IMG/VR virus record: IMGVR_UViG_3300003690_000120
Coordinates: 1 to 21,032 of that record
Source of the DNA: a virus
Length of the DNA stretch: 21,032 bases
Reading direction: 5' to 3' (one strand)
Below are positions 12,971-20,099 of this stretch, piece by piece. The translations under genes were made by a program, and so were the position numbers. Under the pieces are notes generated by a model. That model was not told where the DNA came from and ran no database searches. It was given only the letters and a program-made list of their open reading frames with translations. The first letter of the stretch is position 1. Each line of letters opens with the position of its first letter.

Positions 12971-14815
12971 TTAGGCTGTAGCTCCAGACTCACCGAGTAG
13001 ACCACGTACGATAACCAAACCATACATATCAGGTCGAACCATCTTCTTCGCATAACGCGTCATGACACCCTTACGTGGCACGAAATCGTCCGGTCCGAAG
13101 ATTGTGGGAGTAGTTTGTAGCGGCACATAAGGTGCATACACGTATCCGCTTTCAAGGAAAGAAGAGCCGCGGCGGCCAACTAGGACCACGTTGCGTAGGA
13201 AGTACGGGTCAACAATGACGTCGAACTTCTTACTCAATGAGCCAACCTTAACGGCGCCCACTGACCCCTTATCATCATCATGAGTGACGGAGGCACGGAA
13301 CCCAGCGGTAAACTCAAGGATGTTGGCAACTTCAGGTCCGCAGACGATGAAATTAGCACCACCTCGTAGAGTCTTACGATGGATTTGTGCAGATACGTCG
13401 TTAATGGTCTCGATAAGAGTCTCATACCATTCACTGACAGTACCGGTGAAGTCGGGAGCAGCAGAGCTAGCCCCAATTTCAGCACCAGTATCGCGACGAA
13501 CGAAGAGACCCGGAGCACGAGCCCAATAGTACGTACTAGCGGTAGCACCATTGATAAGGTCCGCAAGGATCTCACGATCAATCTCAAGAGCAATTTGCTC
13601 AGAGAGGATGCTCGTAAGCTCCACCTCAGCATCAAGGTTGTGATAGGCGTTGAGGTCTTGACCCAACTCCGGTGTCCACTTAGCCTTGAGCTTCTTGGTT
13701 TGCGCGGTGACAGCCACCGAGTCGACCTTGATGTCGATCTCTGGGATGTCATCGTTCCCTTCGAGTCCCCACTCAGTCTGGCCCTTAATAGAACCAAGAC
13801 CAGTACCAGTTGTAAGATCATCTACAATCGGCACCTGAGCAACGAGCGAAGCCGCAGTTGTCATCGTACTTGTGGAAGAAGTAGTAGTAATAACAAAACG
13901 GATTGAAGAGGCCGAAACAGCAGAATCTTCTGGGCCGCCCGTAGTGCCAGAACCACTCGACAATGTAGTCAAACGACGAATAAGGTTATAAGCAGTGTTA
14001 CTGTCGCCTGTCCCGGCGATAGCCGTGTTAAGGGCTGTTCCGCCAATCTGAAAAGCACCCAGGTTATTAAGATCAGCCTGAGCACCTGCGCTGGGATTGT
14101 TGAGATTACCAAAAACGCTACGAAGCGCATCGATTACAAGAACCCTATATTGTGCCGTACCTGTGCTAGAGGACAGCGAAAGAACATCGGGGTCATAAAC
14201 AATAAGCTTCTTATTGGCATTGCTAACATTCCCGTCCACATCAAATTGAGACTTGATATTCCACTGGCCCAATGTCGCAGTGGCTGAACCCGTCGGAGAC
14301 GAGTAGGAATAACCACGCGGCGATGCAGTACGCGGACCTGAAAGGTCTTGTGCTTCAGGGCCGTATAGTCCCACACCACCTGTGATCTGGGAACCTACTT
14401 GATTCGTACCATAAATGGACTTCTCAACGAGGTTACCAAATCTATCGGTTTGAGTTCCTGATGCTCCGAGGTTCGGGGAGAACACGAAGTCCAGGAAGAA
14501 AATGAGACCTGAAGGCAGGCTCATCGGTTGTACACTAACGAGATCGTTAGAAATCAACCCCGCAAAAACACGCCGAACGATGGGGAATGCGACGGCCGCA
14601 AAGCCTTCAACATCACCAGCACTCATGCTGCTATTCTCACGAAGTAGTTCTTTAGCTTGGTTCTCAAGAAGTCGCGCCATACTTGTACGTTGACGTTCGT
14701 TAGTGAGTCCTTCTAAAAGTCCGGTTTTTTCCCACTTAGATAGTAGGGCGTGACCTTCGGCACGCATATCTCGATTGACCAAACCTTCGGTCAATCTTTC
14801 TACAATGCTAGACAT
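12971..14815 (-). CDS. Major capsid protein (T4 gp23-like)
   Basis: This 614-residue protein forms the head shell. Near residues 89-110 it has SNDLVSVQPMSLPSGLIFFLDF, the conserved block of T4 gp23-type capsid proteins, where the signature is VQPM..PTG.. in T4. Further hallmarks are the helical ELTSILSEQIALEIDREIL stretch (about 400-418) and the late GVMTRYAKKMVRPDMYG block. The first 60 residues look like the removable delta domain: LLENQAKELLRE at 49-60 resembles the T4 region before the maturation cut. An LxE site at E60 is a candidate for the prohead protease. T4 gp23 is 521 residues, so there are insertions, mainly Ser/Gly/Thr-rich at about 210-330. The very strong AAGGAGGT, 9 bases before ATG, fits the most abundant virion protein. 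Confidence 0.97.
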   Translation of the reverse strand: MSSIVERLTEGLVNRDMRAEGHALLSKWEKTGLLEGLTNERQRTSMARLLENQAKELLRENSSMSAGDVEGFAAVAFPIVRRVFAGLISNDLVSVQPMSLPSGLIFFLDFVFSPNLGASGTQTDRFGNLVEKSIYGTNQVGSQITGGVGLYGPEAQDLSGPRTASPRGYSYSSPTGSATATLGQWNIKSQFDVDGNVSNANKKLIVYDPDVLSLSSSTGTAQYRVLVIDALRSVFGNLNNPSAGAQADLNNLGAFQIGGTALNTAIAGTGDSNTAYNLIRRLTTLSSGSGTTGGPEDSAVSASSIRFVITTTSSTSTMTTAASLVAQVPIVDDLTTGTGLGSIKGQTEWGLEGNDDIPEIDIKVDSVAVTAQTKKLKAKWTPELGQDLNAYHNLDAEVELTSILSEQIALEIDREILADLINGATASTYYWARAPGLFVRRDTGAEIGASSAAPDFTGTVSEWYETLIETINDVSAQIHRKTLRGGANFIVCGPEVANILEFTAGFRASVTHDDDKGSVGAVKVGSLSKKFDVIVDPYFLRNVVLVGRRGSSFLESGYVYAPYVPLQTTPTIFGPDDFVPRKGVMTRYAKKMVRPDMYGLVIVRGLLGESGATA

Positions 14816-14846
14816 TTTAATATTACCTCCTTAAATGTAATTGTGT

Positions 14847-16118
14847 TTATATTATTCCAGCTAGTTTCTTCATACGATCCGCGTAGGGATCCTGTGAAGA
14901 TGACTCTCGACGAGTCGCATGAATAACAGAAGATCGACGACTAATTGCTTCGCTCAGCGATTGTGGGCGGCTCGTGCGAGCAGGAGTCGCCTCCACTGTG
15001 CTTTGAAGCGTTTCATAAATCATTTTTGCTTCTGTAACTGAACCGGCGCTAGAAATAGCTTCGACAATTTTTGTTTTTTGTCGCTCATTCAAGGAGGCAC
15101 TTCTTAATACCCGGTTCGTATAAAGCAAGCGAGCATTAGAAAGATTTACATCTTGTAAATTTTCCTTCAACTCTTGAAATGCTTGCTTATATTGAGTGTT
15201 TTGCTCATTAAGTTGTTTATTCTCAAAAACTAACTCTTCTTGAGCTTTCTTCAAAACTTTTAAATCTTCTTCGACGTCTGTGCTGCGTCGGTGTGCGAGG
15301 GCCCTTTCAAGCTCCCACTTCATATCTTCAGATGAGCGTCCTGCCCATCCAGATAGGTCGGCGCCCATGTCAACGGTGAGCTTTTCCATGATGGAATCGA
15401 CTATTTCGTCTAGAGGATCGTCTTCTTCCTCTTCTTCCTCTGGCACGGGAGTTCTTTTGTAGGGAGAGCGGCGTGGCGTGCGTTTTGGCGCCACTCCCTC
15501 AACTTCTTCCAAGCCGGCGCGTTGCATGGCTTGCGAATCGGCTTCTTCTTCTTCGGCTGATGGATCTTCTTCCTCGCCGGGCTTTACTTGCCACGTTTGA
15601 GAGGAAGGGTCATCGTCTTTGCCGTCTTCGGCGAGCATGGCTTCTAATTCTTCTTCATTGAGATCAATTTCGGAGTTGTGGTTCATGTTTTCGATGGCTT
15701 CTTGAAGCGCGCCTAAATCAATGGAAAGTTCCACTTCTTCTCCGTCAGCAGGGAAGCCCTTTAAATTCTTTCCGTCGAGATTGGCGAATCCGTCGGTCGC
15801 GGCAAGCGGGATATCTCCCTTTTCATCGATATCTTCAACCTCACCTTCGCCTTCGGCGCCTTCTGCGGGAATGGCGGCCATGGGATCTCCCATTGGATCT
15901 TCGGCCGGCATGTCGAGACCTCCTTCTGGGGCTCCCGTTGCGTCTGCACCCATTTCTCCTCCCATATCGAGAGACATCTCATCTTGTTCTAACATCTGAT
16001 CAAGAGTTTGTCTCACTTCGCCGGAATACTTTTCAATAATTGCTGTCTCTGCGTTTTTTAAGGCGGCGGCGCGCAACATGTTGGCGTCGATAATAGCCTC
16101 TCTCAGCAAATCGGACAT
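14847..16118 (-). CDS. Prohead core/scaffolding protein (T4 gp22-like)
   Basis: This 423-residue protein probably forms the internal core on which the capsid shell assembles, then is degraded by the prohead protease. It lies directly upstream of the major capsid gene, the gp22 place in T4. It starts with a helix (LLREAIIDANMLRAAALKNAE), continues with a long acidic Glu/Asp/Met/Gly-rich region (about 45-240, including a run of Glu near 225), and then a coiled coil (about 280-330, LKVLKKAQEELVFENKQLNEQ). It ends in RMKKLAGII. Acidic low complexity plus coiled coil is typical of such scaffolds. AGGAG lies 7 bases before the ATG. Only 31 bases separate it from the capsid gene, with no motif or terminator between, so the two should be cotranscribed. 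Confidence 0.85.
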   Translation of the reverse strand: MSDLLREAIIDANMLRAAALKNAETAIIEKYSGEVRQTLDQMLEQDEMSLDMGGEMGADATGAPEGGLDMPAEDPMGDPMAAIPAEGAEGEGEVEDIDEKGDIPLAATDGFANLDGKNLKGFPADGEEVELSIDLGALQEAIENMNHNSEIDLNEEELEAMLAEDGKDDDPSSQTWQVKPGEEEDPSAEEEEADSQAMQRAGLEEVEGVAPKRTPRRSPYKRTPVPEEEEEEDDPLDEIVDSIMEKLTVDMGADLSGWAGRSSEDMKWELERALAHRRSTDVEEDLKVLKKAQEELVFENKQLNEQNTQYKQAFQELKENLQDVNLSNARLLYTNRVLRSASLNERQKTKIVEAISSAGSVTEAKMIYETLQSTVEATPARTSRPQSLSEAISRRSSVIHATRRESSSQDPYADRMKKLAGII

Positions 16119-16150
16119 AAAATAACTCCTAAAATGATACTAATTCAAAA

Positions 16151-16171
16151 TAAATAGTACTCTTAAATAGT
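16151..16171 (-). promoter_or_regulatory. Two tandem ACTATTTA motifs, possible late promoter of scaffold-capsid unit
   Basis: The coding strand carries TACTATTTAAG and TACTATTTATT 13 bases apart (16164-16171 and 16151-16158). The nearer copy is 32 bases before the scaffold ATG. A doubled element in front of the scaffold and major capsid genes fits strong late expression. A TATAAATG sequence just upstream (16178-16185) is one base off the T4 late promoter TATAAATA. Function is inferred. Confidence 0.5.
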
Positions 16172-16246
16172 AAAACCCATTTATAATATCCCCAAAAGGG
16201 GCGGGATCGCAAAATTAACCAAATATCATCAATACAATCGCTCAAT

Positions 16247-17725
16247 TTAGAAGATCATCCAAATATCAGGGCCTACATAACAAAGAGAGACTGCTGCATA
16301 ATCGGCATTAAGAACAATCGTGGTATCCCCATCAATTAATTGTGATCCAGAACCAGAAACGGTAAGTGAATACAGATCGCTATTCATTGGTGCCTTAACA
16401 TAAACCATGTCGCCATTCGTACCCGAAGGCAATGTCCAAGTGCGGGCCAAGGTAAAGCCGAGGGAACTTGTCATATAATTGAAGCCTACCGACAATACGG
16501 CATTTCCGTCTCCATGCTCTGTCGTCTGTGAACCGACCGCAGTTATTATGCCCCCGGCCGCAGACAGCCCAGAACCTGCCATGGCAGTAACAAGATCGGC
16601 AATGCTTTCTTTTTTAGAAAGATTGGCTGGAACGCTATCAGCATCAATAATGGCAATACTATCTGCAGCCACGTCAACGGTTCCGGCGCCGAGTCCATTA
16701 AGGTCGAGAACCAGTGCACCGACTGCGCCGGCTAGCCCTTCACCGGCCAAAACAGTAGCATAATTACTAAATGAATCACTCTTCATAAGCCCATCTGTAA
16801 CGTCTAGGTAGTAAACAGAATCATTGGCAGCATCTATAACAGCACCTGCGACTCCGTCTAGTTGGACGGTGCCACCTATTTGCAGAGTGCCAGAGCCAGA
16901 GATACTTGTGGCATGTAGAGCAGAACCAGTAATACCTAGAGACGCAGATATATTCCCCGCGACAATCAGATCAGTGCCATCATACGTTAAACCACTTTCA
17001 CCTTGAACAGTGGTGCTATTTACCGAAGTGATGACGCGATTATCTGCTGCGCTATTGTAGGTGGTGATTGCAGCCGACGCCAGTCCCGTCAGGTTGGAAC
17101 CGTCACCATAGAAAGCAGAACCAGACACATTTAAGGAACTTGAAACATGGGTGCTGTCAATAGTGGTTGTGGCTGTATATAGAGCGGAGCCAGTGATGCC
17201 AAGTGAGGCAGAAATATGACCACTTAAAACAGTAATATCACCAGAATAAATCACCAGCGCAGGGCTAGATGCTGTAACTGTTATAAGGCCCGGGGAAATA
17301 TCTACTACGCCATCAGAACCAGAAGTGTAAGAACCGCTTGTGGAAGTAGTAGTATAACCGTCAGACCCGCTATAAGTTGTTGAGCTTGATCCTCGATCAG
17401 TAGCGCCGTCAGAGCCCGACGTATAAGATCCGCTAGCCGAAGTGCTTGAGTGGCTCGCGCCAGTCCATGTCGTGACGCCACCCTCAGTGGTGGTTGTGCC
17501 ATCGGATCCAGAAGTGTAAGAACCACTGGTAGAAATAATAGTATGGTTGGTGTCTCCACTATAAGTTGTTGAACCAGCAGAGCCCGAGGTTACACCATCG
17601 GAACCAGAGAGGTAGGAACCAGAAGTAGAGAGGGTTGTGACACCATCAGAACCAGAAACTTCAAGAGAGCCGGTGACCGTTACGGTTCCATCAGAACCTG
17701 ATATTGAAGTGGTTACAACACCCAT
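16247..17725 (-). CDS. Gly/Ser/Thr-rich repeat fibre protein
   Basis: This 492-residue protein starts at an ATG overlapping the previous stop codon (TAATG), a sign of translational coupling. Residues 1-140 hold imperfect repeats of 30-33 residues built on SGSY[LT]SGSDG (at 35-44, 68-77, 98-107 and 130-139). Residues about 170-300 have repeated SASLGITGSAL units, the look of trimeric beta-helical fibre shafts. The C-terminal part (TARTWTLPSG-like block at about 425-435, ending CYVGPDIWMIF) resembles a fibre tip found in several phages. It is probably a tail or head fibre that touches the host surface. No enzyme motifs are seen. The repeats suggest length variation by recombination. Confidence 0.7.
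   Translation of the reverse strand: MGVVTTSISGSDGTVTVTGSLEVSGSDGVTTLSTSGSYLSGSDGVTSGSAGSTTYSGDTNHTIISTSGSYTSGSDGTTTTEGGVTTWTGASHSSTSASGSYTSGSDGATDRGSSSTTYSGSDGYTTTSTSGSYTSGSDGVVDISPGLITVTASSPALVIYSGDITVLSGHISASLGITGSALYTATTTIDSTHVSSSLNVSGSAFYGDGSNLTGLASAAITTYNSAADNRVITSVNSTTVQGESGLTYDGTDLIVAGNISASLGITGSALHATSISGSGTLQIGGTVQLDGVAGAVIDAANDSVYYLDVTDGLMKSDSFSNYATVLAGEGLAGAVGALVLDLNGLGAGTVDVAADSIAIIDADSVPANLSKKESIADLVTAMAGSGLSAAGGIITAVGSQTTEHGDGNAVLSVGFNYMTSSLGFTLARTWTLPSGTNGDMVYVKAPMNSDLYSLTVSGSGSQLIDGDTTIVLNADYAAVSLCYVGPDIWMIF
17309..17704 (-). repeat. Imperfect tandem coding repeats, 90-99 base period
   Basis: Four SGSY[LT]SGSDG units and extra SGSDG motifs repeat every 30-33 codons within the repeat fibre gene. 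The DNA is similar but not identical between copies (for example the coding-strand GGTTCTTACACTTCTGG element recurs with changes). The units are coding, not a CRISPR array. Confidence 0.65.
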
Positions 17726-18534
17726 TAGTCTATTTCCTCCATCAAGAGCTTATATCTTTTTCCAGTTTTATTGTTTCGCAAGGTTAAATAGTTTTCTTCT
17801 TCAACTACTGTCCAGTTACCTCTTTCATTTTTAAGATGTAAATCGGCTGTATATATATTGGCCCATCGTTTACTGGCGGATCCTAAGTTTCGCGTGTTAT
17901 CACCATCCGGCAGCACATCACCGCCGGCGGGTGCAATAATAATATCTGCGCCCGAGGCGATGGTTAAATCCGTTCCGTCACTGACAATATATTCGCCGCC
18001 ATCGGCAAACCGAAGTTTCTTATCAGTTTTCATTAATAGTGTTCGTGCTGAGCCATCAAATCTAGCAATTTCAGTCCCAGCATCGCCATGAAAAATAATG
18101 TCGCCGTTGTGATTTGAAGAACTCATAATACTATCATTACTACTTTGAATAACGTTAAGATTTGCGGCCAAGGTTGTCATCCCAGATACTACCAAGGTGC
18201 TTCCTAGTATGGTTGCTCCCACGATTTCTAGAGTTGAGGAGCCGGAAATACTACCTGCGACTGTAAGTGTGTCTGTTGGGTTCGTCGTTCCAATACCGAC
18301 TTTGCCATCACTGGTAATTCGCATTTTTTCGCGATCAGTTTCGGGCGTCTGATCGTCAGTCGCAGTATGAAAAACCATAGCAGCATCAGAGTCAGCATCG
18401 CTGGCTTCTTCTCTAACAACCGCCACTGTGCCGCCGTAATTAGAACCACCAGTTTCTCCAACATAGAAATCAATTCCGGGCCCGGAACCAATATTCATGT
18501 CAACGCCTTCGTCTGCTACTTGAAGCCTCATCAT
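17725..18534 (-). CDS. Tail fibre-like protein, downstream frame of a split gene
   Basis: This frame encodes 269 residues from ATG 18534, but it is open further upstream and reads IGTSPSAPVHVYKAATTSPQ before that ATG, homologous in style to the GIGTT.P...L.V repeats of phage fibres. A second such unit follows (GKVGIGTTNPTDTLTVAG, about residues 76-93). The C-terminus (DGDNTRNLGSASKRWANIYT and then NWTVVEEENYLTLRNNKTGK) resembles conserved fibre ends in marine phages. The ATG has no ribosome binding site and lies two bases after the stop of the upstream frame. The most likely original is one 411-residue protein joined to the frame that starts at 18959. Alternatively the two are separate coupled proteins. 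Confidence 0.7.
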   Translation of the reverse strand: MMRLQVADEGVDMNIGSGPGIDFYVGETGGSNYGGTVAVVREEASDADSDAAMVFHTATDDQTPETDREKMRITSDGKVGIGTTNPTDTLTVAGSISGSSTLEIVGATILGSTLVVSGMTTLAANLNVIQSSNDSIMSSSNHNGDIIFHGDAGTEIARFDGSARTLLMKTDKKLRFADGGEYIVSDGTDLTIASGADIIIAPAGGDVLPDGDNTRNLGSASKRWANIYTADLHLKNERGNWTVVEEENYLTLRNNKTGKRYKLLMEEID

Positions 18535-18536
18535 TT

Positions 18537-18959
18537 CTACCGTCTGGGGGGACGTAGTTGCTGCCTTATATACGTGAACTGGCGCAGATGGGGATGTTCC
18601 GATTTCCCGCTTGGCGAATCAATTTTAAATACTTGTGCACTATCTGAATATAGTTGGAAGCTTCCGGTTCGCGAGTGGTTGTCAGTTTGGTCATCGCCAA
18701 AATAAGTGGAACCCGTTGCATCAATAAGCGCGATGTCCTCAACGTGGTACATGCTCGCAGAGATGGTACCAGAGACAGCAAGCGTCCCTGTAAGGACGAG
18801 AGTGTTGGCAGCGTATCCGGATTCGGATGCGCTGTAATACATAAAATTGACTGAGCCGGTGGTGTTGCCCGAACCCGACATGTACTGAACGGATCCAGTG
18901 GGCCCGAAGGCCAAGCCTGAATCGGCGCAGTCTATATATGCCCAGCCAAACTTAGCCAT
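18537..18959 (-). CDS. Tail fibre-like protein, upstream frame of a split gene
   Basis: This frame encodes 140 residues. Up to K119 the sequence is fibre-like (GSVQYMSGSGNTTGSVNFMYYS, LVLTGTLAVSGTISASMY, YFGDDQTDNHSRTGSFQLYSD, ending VFKIDSPSGK). The last 21 residues, rich in His, Arg, Gln and Pro, do not look like fibre sequence and are probably out of frame. In the other frame the same DNA reads as fibre. The gene starts 4 bases after the stop of the 144-residue protein, with only a weak ribosome binding site. It may supply an N-terminal attachment domain of a host-contact fibre. See the frameshift site at 18600-18609. Confidence 0.65.
   Translation of the reverse strand: MAKFGWAYIDCADSGLAFGPTGSVQYMSGSGNTTGSVNFMYYSASESGYAANTLVLTGTLAVSGTISASMYHVEDIALIDATGSTYFGDDQTDNHSRTGSFQLYSDSAQVFKIDSPSGKSEHPHLRQFTYIRQQLRPPRR
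18600..18609 (-). other. Apparent one-base frameshift splitting the fibre gene
   Basis: The coding strand reads GGG AAA TCG GAA. The fibre-like sequence leaves the first frame after GGG AAA and resumes as ATC GGA ACA TCC, so one A appears to be missing from an A-run (AAAA to AAA), or two bases gained. The site is not a standard X XXY YYZ slippery heptamer. A real mutation, phase variation or a sequencing/assembly error are all possible. Confidence 0.65.
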
Positions 18960-18963
18960 GGGC

Positions 18964-19398
18964 TTACCCTACTCCGGCCGAACCTGACCAACTGGGTTTC
19001 GAAACAGGACCAGCGGCTCCAGAGAGAGCTATCTTCTGAGGCCTAATTGACGTTAGACCGGCGACTACACTAACGGTACCGGCATTTCCCCCATTAAGAT
19101 ACAGTCGTGATATCTTGAGTTCCAGGCGCCCACTTGAGCCGGTACCGGGAAGCTGGAAATAATTGCCAGCGCCGGAATCATCAATTCCATTTTTAGAAAA
19201 ACCAACCTTAAGGGTGGCCGGCCCGTTGTTATATACTTCAACCCAGCGCGTCACATACGGAAAGGAAAGTTCTTGAGTGGTAGAGGTTGCGTCAATAGCA
19301 CCGCTAGCAAACGGAATCCCACTTACTTGATATGCGGGGGTATGATTCATCCCAACTTCCATGTGCCAGGATGGTGTAAAGTTTTTTCCTTTAGCCAT
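18964..19398 (-). CDS. Hypothetical virion protein, beta-rich
   Basis: This 144-residue protein has no signal peptide or membrane segment. The sequence alternates short strands and Gly/Ser turns (TQELSFPYVTRWVEVYNNGPATLKVGFS, then RLELKISRLYLNG and GTVSVVAGLTSI), which suggests a compact beta-sandwich such as a head decoration or fibre-adaptor domain. The C-terminal 20 residues are Gly/Ser/Pro-rich and probably flexible. TAGGAG lies about 11 bases before the ATG and two ACTAHTTA motifs stand in the gap before it. It opens the fibre cluster and ends 4 bases before the fibre gene. I do not recognise a named family. Confidence 0.65.
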   Translation of the reverse strand: MAKGKNFTPSWHMEVGMNHTPAYQVSGIPFASGAIDATSTTQELSFPYVTRWVEVYNNGPATLKVGFSKNGIDDSGAGNYFQLPGTGSSGRLELKISRLYLNGGNAGTVSVVAGLTSIRPQKIALSGAAGPVSKPSWSGSAGVG

Positions 19399-19422
19399 AA
19401 TGAAATAAATCTCCTATCTTTT

Positions 19423-19444
19423 TAAGTAGTTCACTGTAATTAGT
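19423..19444 (-). promoter_or_regulatory. Two intergenic motifs ACTAATTA and ACTACTTA, possible late promoter
   Basis: The coding strand has ACTAATTA at 19444-19437, overlapping the last base of the bS21 stop codon, and ACTACTTA at 19430-19423. The second ends 24 bases before the ATG of the 144-residue gene. The doubled arrangement is like that before the scaffold gene. It would start the fibre transcription unit. Inference from position and repetition. Confidence 0.5.
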
Positions 19445-19692
19445 CACCTTTTTTTTCTATTGCGCCTTTCTTGTGCTTTAAGGCGTTTTAAGGCTTCTCG
19501 CTGGCGTAAGCGAATTGCCTTTAATTTCTTTTCTTTTCTTTTAACCGAGGGCTTTGTGTAATAGCGGCATTCTTTGTATTTCTCGATTATCTTTTCTTTT
19601 TTGACTTTTTTAATAAATCGACGAATCATTCTTTCGTGATTGCCGCGGCACTCTTTTGCTGTTACTTTTACGTTTGCACGTTTGTGGGCCAT
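19444..19692 (-). CDS. rpsU: Phage-encoded ribosomal protein bS21 homologue
   Basis: This 82-residue, very basic protein matches bS21: a helical N-terminal half (ERMIRRFIKKVKKEKIIEKY), then the signature CRYYTKPSVKRKEKKLKAIR, comparable with [20 protein letters not shown] of E. coli bS21 (71 residues). After that comes an Arg/Lys-rich helix. bS21 joins the 30S subunit near the anti-Shine-Dalgarno region and aids start-site choice. Homologues are known in some phages, including a pelagiphage and several huge phages, where they may replace the host copy and favour phage mRNAs. The gene starts 8 bases after the previous stop, with AAGGTGAGG just before the ATG. The surrounding genes are virion genes, so expression is probably late. 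It lacks any metal-binding or extra domain. Confidence 0.88.
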   Translation of the reverse strand: MAHKRANVKVTAKECRGNHERMIRRFIKKVKKEKIIEKYKECRYYTKPSVKRKEKKLKAIRLRQREALKRLKAQERRNRKKR

Positions 19693-19700
19693 TCCTCACC

Positions 19701-20096
19701 TTATTTTAGAGCGTTCCACATGCGGCCGGCTCCCCCTACTAAAGAGCTAATATCTACGCCAGCGGATGTGGGATCGCCGAGATCAACGGAGCCCGGTTTA
19801 GAGTCGGCGGCTTCATAAGAAGTCATCGCCTCCGTTCCTTCAAATAAATTAACACCGTTATATGCGTCAGCACCAACCGCCTTCATTAGTTTTTGGCGCT
19901 GCGCTGGGTTTTGTTTGGGTCGTGGTGGCAGGGACCGTGGGACCTGTGGTTGTTGAGTTTCCATCACAAGGTTGCCTTGCATGCCTTTCACAACTTCCGC
20001 AACCACATTGGATAGAAGGCCTTCTTCAAGAAGGACTTCATGAATGCATTCTTTAACGAGAGGCTTGATAAGCTGCTTTAAATCTGCCTTGTTCAC
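19701..20096 (-). CDS. Small hypothetical protein of the head region
   Basis: This 131-residue protein is read from GTG at 20096, which is preceded by GGGGTGATAA and lies 3 bases after the upstream stop, suggesting coupling. The N-terminal third is an amphipathic helix (DLKQLIKPLVKECIHEVLLEEGLLSNVVAEV). The centre is Pro/Gln/Arg-rich (about residues 48-68). The end (about 105-131) contains VDISSLVGGAGRMWNALK, another possible helix. No membrane segment. I recall similar helical openings in marine phage hypothetical proteins but can give no function. The tight link to the upstream membrane-anchored gene and downstream bS21 gene marks one operon. Confidence 0.65.
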   Translation of the reverse strand: MNKADLKQLIKPLVKECIHEVLLEEGLLSNVVAEVVKGMQGNLVMETQQPQVPRSLPPRPKQNPAQRQKLMKAVGADAYNGVNLFEGTEAMTSYEAADSKPGSVDLGDPTSAGVDISSLVGGAGRMWNALK

Positions 20097-20099
20097 TTA

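Noticed and set aside
13379-13906. Plus-strand and alternative minus-strand frames inside the major capsid gene
   Set aside because: Shadows of the capsid gene; compositions are unnatural and no start signals are present.
16178-16185. TATAAATG, one base off the T4 late promoter TATAAATA
   Set aside because: Single occurrence in an AT-rich gap, while ACTAHTTA recurs ten times. It could contribute, but cannot be supported alone.
16190-16203. CCCC-AAAA-GGGG hairpin after the repeat fibre gene
   Set aside because: The stem is only 4-5 bp and there is no T-run after it on the coding strand, so it is too weak to call a terminator.
17309-17704. Regularly spaced repeats considered as a CRISPR-like array
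   Set aside because: The repeats are imperfect, keep the reading frame and encode the SGSY.SGSDG units of a fibre protein.
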